A stretch of DNA of 64,000 nucleotides from Synaphobranchus kaupii (Eukaryota > Chordata > Actinopteri > Anguilliformes > Synaphobranchidae), in NCBI GenBank assembly GCA_029718625.1, contig CM056380.1, positions 114,400,746 through 114,464,745 of the forward strand, given 5' to 3'. The translations under genes and the position numbers were made by a program. The notes beneath the pieces are model-generated. The model was given only the letters and a program-made list of their open reading frames with translations. It did not search any database and had not been told where the DNA came from. The number at the start of each line of letters is the position of its first letter. Position 1 is the first letter of the stretch. Positions 57,470 through 64,000 of this stretch are shown in pieces.

Positions 57470-59148
57470 TGTTGTTATGTACAGTAGGAATAAAAAAAGC
57501 TATTAAACACCTACATTTGCTTATGAAAATAAAGGACAAATCATTACTGCTGGAAATGCTAGCCTCCTGCTTAGTCATAGTACATAAGCATCTGTCAGCC
57601 TGGCCTGGCCTCTCTTATCTCCTGCAACATTGTCTGATTACTTGAATTTTAGTATATAGGTACCCTTTTCTGGAGTCAAATAAACAGGGATTAACACAAA
57701 CAAACAAACTATTCTACTGAATTAAACTCTGGTAGCTGTCTGTATATTTCCCTCCATATCCAGGGTAAAGCTTGGCCAGGTACGGTACTATTCCCAGGTA
57801 ACACATGGTCTGTATTTGGTTCCAAACAGTAGACTGGTTGACTCCACCGGCTAAGAAGCATGGGGCTTCTTTTCGGGTTAGGGCTCCAAAGACAGTAAGA
57901 CTCAATCCAACTTTTTATAACAATGTCTGCCAATTTGCATAAAACTGCTTGCCAAGTGAATTAAAGGTCATACCGTAAAGCACCAGGTGAATAGAAAGCT
58001 CAAGGTGGACTTTCAAGTGCTTGAATAACATTACTGCCCCCCCCCCCCCCCCCCCCCCCTCCTCCCTCTTTGCATTAAGCCTGATTTGCCAGCTATCAAC
58101 AATTCTGAAGAGGGACCTCTGATGGAGCTTGCCCTTAACGGTGACTTTCCTTTCTTATTCTTCTTTTTTACAGTTATTCAGTTTTAAAAAGTTGTTAACT
58201 TATTATTTATTATAATGTAAATTTCTCAAAGGTTCAAAGTTTCAAGGTTAAAAATGAAGAAAATAATGAATTGGTCATCTGGCAATCATCTGAATCTTTC
58301 GGACGCTGGATGTTTCTACAATGGATAACCGCAGCACATACAGAGATTTCATATCCTGAAAACAAAGGATTTTTACAACAGGGTTTTAAACATGCAGGAA
58401 AAGATTGTGGTGCTCAGGCAAAATTGAATACTGCAGCTGTGTCAGCAATAGATAAGGAAGTGGGGCCTGTCCACACACTGAGGAAAACCTCATCAAAGTC
58501 TCAAAGATATAGCAAAAATATATATTTTTGTTTTATGTATTGAGGATTGACAATGAATTTTAAAATGGAAATGAGTCTCATGACGCTACGAATCAGACCC
58601 CTTGATTGTTCAACCTAGAAAGCAATCCATCGCTGTATCATTGCTGAAATCTGTTATTGACAAAACGTTGCTTTTTATAATTGAACTGACATATTATCAA
58701 CGTCTGGAAAATGTGTGGAAAGCTAAAAATTAACATTTAAATGGTATCAACAGCTGAATGACACATTAAGTCATGTGTAGCAGCCATACAGGCCTTGAAA
58801 TTTGCAGTCCTCAGACATGGGTGTAGATCAGAATTTGCATTCTGGTGCAATCTTTATTCAATTTATTAAAGTATTATTATTATTAAAGTATAAACCCTAA
58901 GTAGTCTTATTATTATTGTTATTTACACATATTTGCACTCAGGTCTGATTTAACAACATTATTAACCGAGTCAAGGTTTGAGGAAGCGAAAGCAATAACC
59001 ATGTTTTTCTATGTATCTTACAGATAGCTAGAGCGTTAACACAAATTCATGTTTAGCTCACTTCTGAAGAACTTGTTGTTGCCTTCCATGGGGATTCCTT
59101 GACAAAACTAACATGAGATTTTCTACAAAACACAGAAGCGGTGCATTG
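57470..59148. other. No gene; includes poly-C (23) at 58037-58059
   Basis: No recognised gene or element. The 90-codon ORF at 58271-58543 has no domain. Confidence 0.5.
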
Positions 59149-62100
59149 AGTCCGTCGCCACGAGTCAGATGGGTGTTACAAGATGGCGCGGCCGTGTCTA
59201 GACGCCGTCGTGGTAGCTCCGCGGAGATTGTGCGTTTTTTTAGTTTTTGTGTTTGTTTTTAATATCTTTTTTTGCTCAAACACATTGGCACTAACATCCT
59301 ACGAACGCAGCACACTTTTGGACATAAACTTTTGCGCAAAACAAAGGTTTTTGTCCACTTTTCCCATCGACCCAGCGTGGCCGGCAGAGATAGTACGAGC
59401 GAGCCACAACAACAACAGTGGAGACTCACCTACGGGGAGACGAAGGAGGAAACATCGGGGAAAACGGAGCGGAATTCGGAACAGACTGAGAGTTCAAGCC
59501 CACCGTCCACCTCTGCCCAGCATCCTTCTTGCTAACGTCCAGTCTCTGGATAATAAGTTGGATGATGTTAGGGCGAGGATTAGATTCCAACGGGACATGA
59601 GGGATTGTAACGTCTTTTGTCTGACGGAAACATGGCTGACCCCGCTGGTGCCGGATCGAGCCATATGCCCAACCGAGTCCTTCTCTGTTTTCCGTGCGGA
59701 TAGAACGGAAGAGTCTGGCAAATCTAAGGGTGGAGGGGTTTGCTTCATGACCAACAACAAGTGGTGCAACCCCAAGGACATTAAGACTCATTCTCGTTCC
59801 TGCTCGTCGAACCTGGAACATCTAACTATCTCATGCCGTCCATTCTACCTTCCCCGGGAGTTCAGTTCGGTCATCACCACAGCCGTCTACATACCACCAC
59901 AAGCGGACACCGACGTAGCACTATCGGACCTACATGATGTGTTATGTCGGCATCAGAACAAGCATCCCGACGCAGCTATGGTGGTGGCTGGGGACTTTAA
60001 TAGGGCAAACCTAAAAAAAGTCATGCCGAACTTTCATCAGCACATTACGTGTGCTACCAGAGGGGAAAGAACGTTGGACCACTGCTATACGCCGTTCAAG
60101 AGAGGCTACAAGGCTGTCTCTCTCCCTCCGTTCGGCAAATCAGACCATGCCGCCATTTTCCTGCTACCGGAGTATAAACAAAGGATAGCACGGGAAGCGG
60201 TAGTGACGAGGGACGTAAAGCGGTGGTCTGACCAATCAGAGGCTGAGCTACAGGACGCTCTGCGTGACGTCGACTGGGACATGTTCCAATCCAGTTCCAG
60301 GGACGTCAGCGAGTTTACGGAAGTAGTAACGAGCTTCATAGCTATGCTAGTGGACACCATCGTCCCTACGGTGAAAGTTAGGTCCTTTCCTAACCAAAAA
60401 CCGTGGGTTGATAAATCCATCCGCGACGCTTTGAACGCCCGCACTGCTGCCTATAACTCCGGTCTTGTATCCGGCAACATGGACGAGCACAAGGCAGCGT
60501 CCTATGGACTGAGAAGGGCGGTGAAGGAGGCCAAGAGGAGGTATAGGGACAGAGTGGAGTCGCAGATGGAGCAGCGCGACACCAGACGTCTATGGCAGGG
60601 GCTACGGACTATAACGGACTACCAGGGCAGACCCCCCGCAATTGTGAGTGCCGACGCATCCCTAGCGGAGGACCTGAATTCATTCTATGCACGGTTTGAG
60701 GCTAGCAACAACAGCGCTAGCTCGTCGGCTAGCGCTAGCTCGTCGGCTAACAACATCACCGTTAGCGCAACCGGAGTGAGTTCTATCGCTGGGGATGAAC
60801 ACACACTCTCTGTGACCGAGCACAGTGTGAGGAGGGCTCTGACGAGGGTGAACACCAGGAAAGCTGCTGGTCCAGATGGCATATCTGGACGAGTACTGAA
60901 GACCTGTGCTAATCAGCTAGCTCTAGTGTTCACCATTATATTTAACATCTCCCTGGCTGAGTCTGTGGTCCCCGCCTGCTTCAAGAGATCCACTATTGTC
61001 CCTGTGCCCAAGAATGCTTCTCCAGTATGCTTGAATGACTACCGACCGGTGGCCCTCACCTCGGTGGTCATGAAATGCTTCGAGAGGCTGATTAAGGACT
61101 ACATCTGCGCCTTCCTCCCTTGCTCCATGGACCCGCTGCAGTTTGCTTATCGTCCCAACAGATCCACGGATGATGCTGTCTCCCAGGTACTGCACACCAC
61201 ACTCTCTCATCTGGACAGCCGGAAGGGGGGCTATGTGAGACTGCTGTTCATTGATTATAGTTCAGCTTTCAATACCATAGTCCCCACCAGACTGGCTGGC
61301 AAGTTGATTGAGCTGGGACTGAACACCCCCCTGTGTGCCTGGATCCTGGACTTCCTGACCGCCAGGCCCCAGGTGGTCAGGGTGGGTAGACATACCTCCA
61401 ACCCCCTCACTCTGAACACAGGATCCCCCCAGGGTTGCGTCCTCAGCCCCCTACTGTACTCCCTGTACACACATGACTGTGTGGCCAGGTTCAGCTCCAA
61501 CACCATCATTAAGTTTGCGGATGACACAGTGGTGGTGGGCCTGATCTCCAACAACGACGAGAAGGCCTACCTGGAGGAAGTTGCTGATCTGTCACTCTGG
61601 TGCCAGGACAACAGCCTCCTCCTGAATGTCACCAAAACTAAGGAGCTGATTGTGGACTTTAGGAGGACACAACAACAGAGGACGTACTCACCACTGGGGA
61701 TTAATGGGAATACTGTGGAGAGGGTGAGCAGGTATAAATACCTGGGAGTCAGCATCACCGAAGATCTGACATGGACAACACACACAGACACTCTGGTGAG
61801 AAAGGCGAGGCAGCGCCTTTACCACCTCAGGCAGCTGAGGAAATTCAAAGTCTCCCGGAGGATCCTTCAGTCCTTCTACTCTGGAGCTGTGGAGAGCATC
61901 CTGACAGGAAGCATCACTGCCTGGTTTGGCAGCAGCTCCGCTCAGGACAGGAAGGCTCTGCAGAGAGTAGTGCGTTCGGCCGAGCGCACTATTGGAGTTA
62001 CACTCCCCACCCTGCAGGACTTGTACATCAGGAGGTGCAGAACCAGAGCCTGCAGGATCATGAAGGATCCTCACCACCCCAACAACGGGCTGTTTCAGCT

Positions 62101-62530
62101 GCTGCGGTCAGGCAAGCGCCTCCGTAGTCACGCTGCAAAAACAGAGAGACTGAGACGGAGTTTCTTTCCTCAGGCCATCAGGACTGTGAACTCCGACCTC
62201 ACCAGGGCCCCCACCAAGACACATACACTGCCCCTCTTATGCACACACACACACTTAGGTAAAGACTACACATAATTTATAATTTATATTACACATACAA
62301 TTTTCTCTTTTTTTACTATATTTTTTTATAAAGTGCTCTTATTGTAAATATTGTGTTGTTTTTATATAGAGCTCTTAATAACTGACATTGTAAATAGTGT
62401 GTTGGTTTATTGTAAATAGTGTGAATCTGTTATTTTGCACATTTCTGCTGAGCATTGTCACTTTGCATTTCACTACACACCTCGTGTGTGTATGTGACAA
62501 TTAAAATTCTTGAATCTTGAATCTTGAATA
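59149..62530 (+). mobile_element. L2-clade LINE, apparently near full-length
   Basis: Begins near CGTCGCCACGAGTCAG with a short 5' part, then one 1030-codon ORF. The 3' UTR ends in 'TGTGACAATTAAAATTCTTG' and three copies of the 7-mer CTTGAAT (62509-62529). A 3' end of TGTGACAATAAA-type plus a short tandem tail is typical of fish L2. The 5' boundary is approximate and no long target duplication was seen, as is usual for L2. The ORF is intact, so this is a recent insertion. Confidence 0.85.
59183..62275 (+). CDS. L2 LINE polyprotein: AP endonuclease and reverse transcriptase
   Basis: Uninterrupted 1030-residue ORF from ATG 59183 (context AAGATGGCG). Residues 1-35 include a hydrophobic run ([14 protein letters not shown]). 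A basic stretch lies at 85-107. The AP endonuclease spans about 113-330 with catalytic motifs [10 protein letters not shown] (Asn118), CLTETW (Glu149), GDFN (270-273), LDH (298-300) and SDH (320-322). A helical linker follows, with a short S/A repeat (511-522) that is an 18-bp duplication. RT spans about 545-860: [21 protein letters not shown], motif [10 protein letters not shown] (Asp691), [19 protein letters not shown] and FADD (780-781). The C-terminus has an L2-type [26 protein letters not shown] segment and a [13 protein letters not shown]-like end. It would nick chromosomal DNA and reverse-transcribe LINE RNA in place. All catalytic residues are present, so the enzyme could be functional. 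Confidence 0.9.
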   Translation: MARPCLDAVVVAPRRLCVFLVFVFVFNIFFCSNTLALTSYERSTLLDINFCAKQRFLSTFPIDPAWPAEIVRASHNNNSGDSPTGRRRRKHRGKRSGIRNRLRVQAHRPPLPSILLANVQSLDNKLDDVRARIRFQRDMRDCNVFCLTETWLTPLVPDRAICPTESFSVFRADRTEESGKSKGGGVCFMTNNKWCNPKDIKTHSRSCSSNLEHLTISCRPFYLPREFSSVITTAVYIPPQADTDVALSDLHDVLCRHQNKHPDAAMVVAGDFNRANLKKVMPNFHQHITCATRGERTLDHCYTPFKRGYKAVSLPPFGKSDHAAIFLLPEYKQRIAREAVVTRDVKRWSDQSEAELQDALRDVDWDMFQSSSRDVSEFTEVVTSFIAMLVDTIVPTVKVRSFPNQKPWVDKSIRDALNARTAAYNSGLVSGNMDEHKAASYGLRRAVKEAKRRYRDRVESQMEQRDTRRLWQGLRTITDYQGRPPAIVSADASLAEDLNSFYARFEASNNSASSSASASSSANNITVSATGVSSIAGDEHTLSVTEHSVRRALTRVNTRKAAGPDGISGRVLKTCANQLALVFTIIFNISLAESVVPACFKRSTIVPVPKNASPVCLNDYRPVALTSVVMKCFERLIKDYICAFLPCSMDPLQFAYRPNRSTDDAVSQVLHTTLSHLDSRKGGYVRLLFIDYSSAFNTIVPTRLAGKLIELGLNTPLCAWILDFLTARPQVVRVGRHTSNPLTLNTGSPQGCVLSPLLYSLYTHDCVARFSSNTIIKFADDTVVVGLISNNDEKAYLEEVADLSLWCQDNSLLLNVTKTKELIVDFRRTQQQRTYSPLGINGNTVERVSRYKYLGVSITEDLTWTTHTDTLVRKARQRLYHLRQLRKFKVSRRILQSFYSGAVESILTGSITAWFGSSSAQDRKALQRVVRSAERTIGVTLPTLQDLYIRRCRTRACRIMKDPHHPNNGLFQLLRSGKRLRSHAAKTERLRRSFFPQAIRTVNSDLTRAPTKTHTLPLLCTHTHLGKDYT

Positions 62531-63374
62531 TGAATGCGCTGCTCCATATCCCGCTTAATACAGGCCTGAAACGGATCAGTACGATTCTTATTATTCTCCG
62601 TTCGCAAACGGGGCCATGTTGTTATCACGGATATATCCGACCTGTCGTCCAAATGTCAATATTCCAATGAGAGCATTAGAACACTCACACAGGAGCTGAA
62701 CGACACATCGAATATATCTATGATCACAAACAGTAAGCGTAACAGTTACAATTAGTTTACTCGATTCCATATTAAAATATAATTTAGAATTTACTTTAAT
62801 CATGCGTGAAGCTCAGAGTGGTTACACTCGACTCTTCCTTGTGTGCCACCATTACTCAATATATGCTCCCGGGATTAGCACTATTGCCGAATCTCAGTTC
62901 GGTGGAGAACATAGAGGTTGGGGGTCTGGCCGACACAATACATGTATTATATTTTACATAGATAGTTGCGAGCCCAGGTCAGAGTGCACTCAGAGGGCTC
63001 CTTAAGGCTAATTTGACAAGAACCGACGTAGAACGTCCAGGGGCTCTCTTCACGTCAAATTCCCAGAGCCGTGCCTCAACCAATCCGTATACGGGCCGAA
63101 CCCGGCCGCCTACCCAACTTAAGAACTACACATACCGTACCACGCCACTGATCAGTTGGTCATTGGTCATAATTGTTCCCCTGAGTATTCAGTCGTAACT
63201 TAGGCTGAAAAAGGTAGAAAATGGATTAGAGTCATGGAGACCACGCAAGTTAAAATAATAAGAATTTATTCACAGGCAGGTAGGTCATTATCTTAAAATT
63301 AGGTCAATTACAAAACATAGAAAATAAGAAAAGAAACACAGAGTAAATATCTTACCGGCCTGCTTCAGCTACAC
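62531..63374. other. Unrecognised DNA after the L2 element
   Basis: No gene. The segment 62930-63360 has a mixed-composition texture that could be part of another element cut by the window edge, but no terminal repeat was found. Confidence 0.4.
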
Positions 63375-63470
63375 ACAGATACAGAATACGCACAATGTGG
63401 GAAGTCGGTTGCGATCTTCCTTACACAAAACACAGAGTATGCACGGTGTGGGAAGTCGGTTGCGATCTTC

Positions 63471-63520
<50 letters not shown>

Positions 63521-63560
63521 TACATAATCTGAACGGTGTGGGAGATCAGTTACGATTCTC
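63375..63560. repeat. Three tandem copies of a 51-bp unit, one split by (CA)n
   Basis: GTGGGAAGTCGGTTGCGATC occurs at 63397 and 63448 (51 bases apart). A diverged third copy (GTGGGAGATCAGTTACGATT) begins at 63538. Between copies two and three a (CA)21-like run (63474-63516) and ACATACATACATA extend the spacing to 90 bases. Confidence 0.85.
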
Positions 63561-64000
63561 CCAGATAGGTTTGTCTCCCTTTCTTTTAAGCCAAATCCCG
63601 TGTTTGAACCAGGCGGCAGTGCCATAAATTAACCTGGAGGTGTGGTCGAATCTGGAATCTAGACCCCCACCGTTGCTGAGTAGGGTGAAGGGAAAAGGAG
63701 TTGATTACCAGAGAGGACATTCCAGTATTAGTTTTTCCTGAGTTATTGAAACTATGTTTTACTAAACTCCATTTGGTATGAAATGTATCTCATTTGATTC
63801 CTTGATTTTACTGGATTACATCCATACCAAACAGCTTACCATTATGATTATTATTAACAGATTAAATATTATTATGTTGCAGTTGTCATGAAAATTCCCT
63901 TCTGATGAACCATTTTACATGCAATTCCTGTTACTACTACATGACATAGTCCAGTTTCCTCTTATCACAGTCCTTTCCCAGGTGAGGACATCCTTGAGAA
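63561..64000. other. Unrecognised non-coding DNA at window edge
   Basis: No gene recognised. Confidence 0.5.

Noticed and set aside
59426..59821. 131-codon minus-strand ORF, and similar ones at 61688-62077 and 61255-61554
   Set aside because: Shadows of the intact L2 ORF on the opposite strand.

Overview
The window reads as a gene-poor, AT-rich stretch of a ray-finned fish (teleost) genome. The evidence is the mix of repeats: Tc1-like transposons with transposase remnants, an L2-clade LINE, a Tx1-clade L1-like LINE, a Penelope-type GIY-YIG fragment, hAT and PIF/Harbinger-type MITEs, tRNA-derived SINEs including a HAmo/V-SINE-like one, and many microsatellites. I recognise no host protein-coding exon, rRNA or tRNA gene with confidence. 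Almost every ORF over 60 codons is chance, a transposon fragment or a translated tandem repeat. A block of exactly 500 N (49450-49949) is an assembly gap.

Layout. 1-9.5 kb: mostly unrecognised DNA with one TA-flanked MITE and one retroposon tail. 9.5-11 kb: a SINE split by a hAT-type MITE, Harbinger-like MITE pieces and a minus-strand Penelope fragment. 11-24.8 kb: scattered MITEs, a 974-bp Harbinger derivative with target duplications, retroposon tails and long unrecognised stretches. 24.8-25.6 kb: a 37-bp minisatellite (15 copies) and a 31-bp triplication. 27.5-30.0 kb: two minus-strand tRNA-derived SINEs with perfect target-site duplications, then a MITE and a SINE remnant. 30.33-35.90 kb: a degenerate Tx1-like LINE whose two ends both abut (CT/TC)n arrays, with two in-frame minisatellite expansions inside its coding region. 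37.1-37.7 kb: a 23-bp minisatellite. 38.2-38.7 kb: a deleted Tc1 element. 38.7-47.7 kb: no genes, one piggyBac-like MITE, and possible conserved non-coding DNA. 47.7-49.4 kb: LINE and retroposon tails. 52.3-56.4 kb: three Tc1-like elements in and around TA/CA microsatellites. 59.15-62.53 kb: a nearly complete L2-clade LINE with an uninterrupted 1030-codon endonuclease/reverse-transcriptase ORF.

How the parts relate. The L2 ORF is the only reading frame here that looks capable of giving a working enzyme. LINEs of this kind can supply reverse transcriptase to SINEs that share their 3' tails, but the SINE tails in this window match a different LINE tail (47.77-48.09 kb) better than this L2 copy. 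The Tx1-like copy is dead: it has several frameshifts, a stop in an A tract, and replaced catalytic acidic residues in both endonuclease and RT. The Tc1 copies are all broken. Six C or G mononucleotide tracts of 16-28 bases cluster between 42 and 58 kb. No new biological system is evident. The most notable points are the Tx1-like insertion in a (TC)n array, its frame-preserving internal repeat expansions, and the intact L2.
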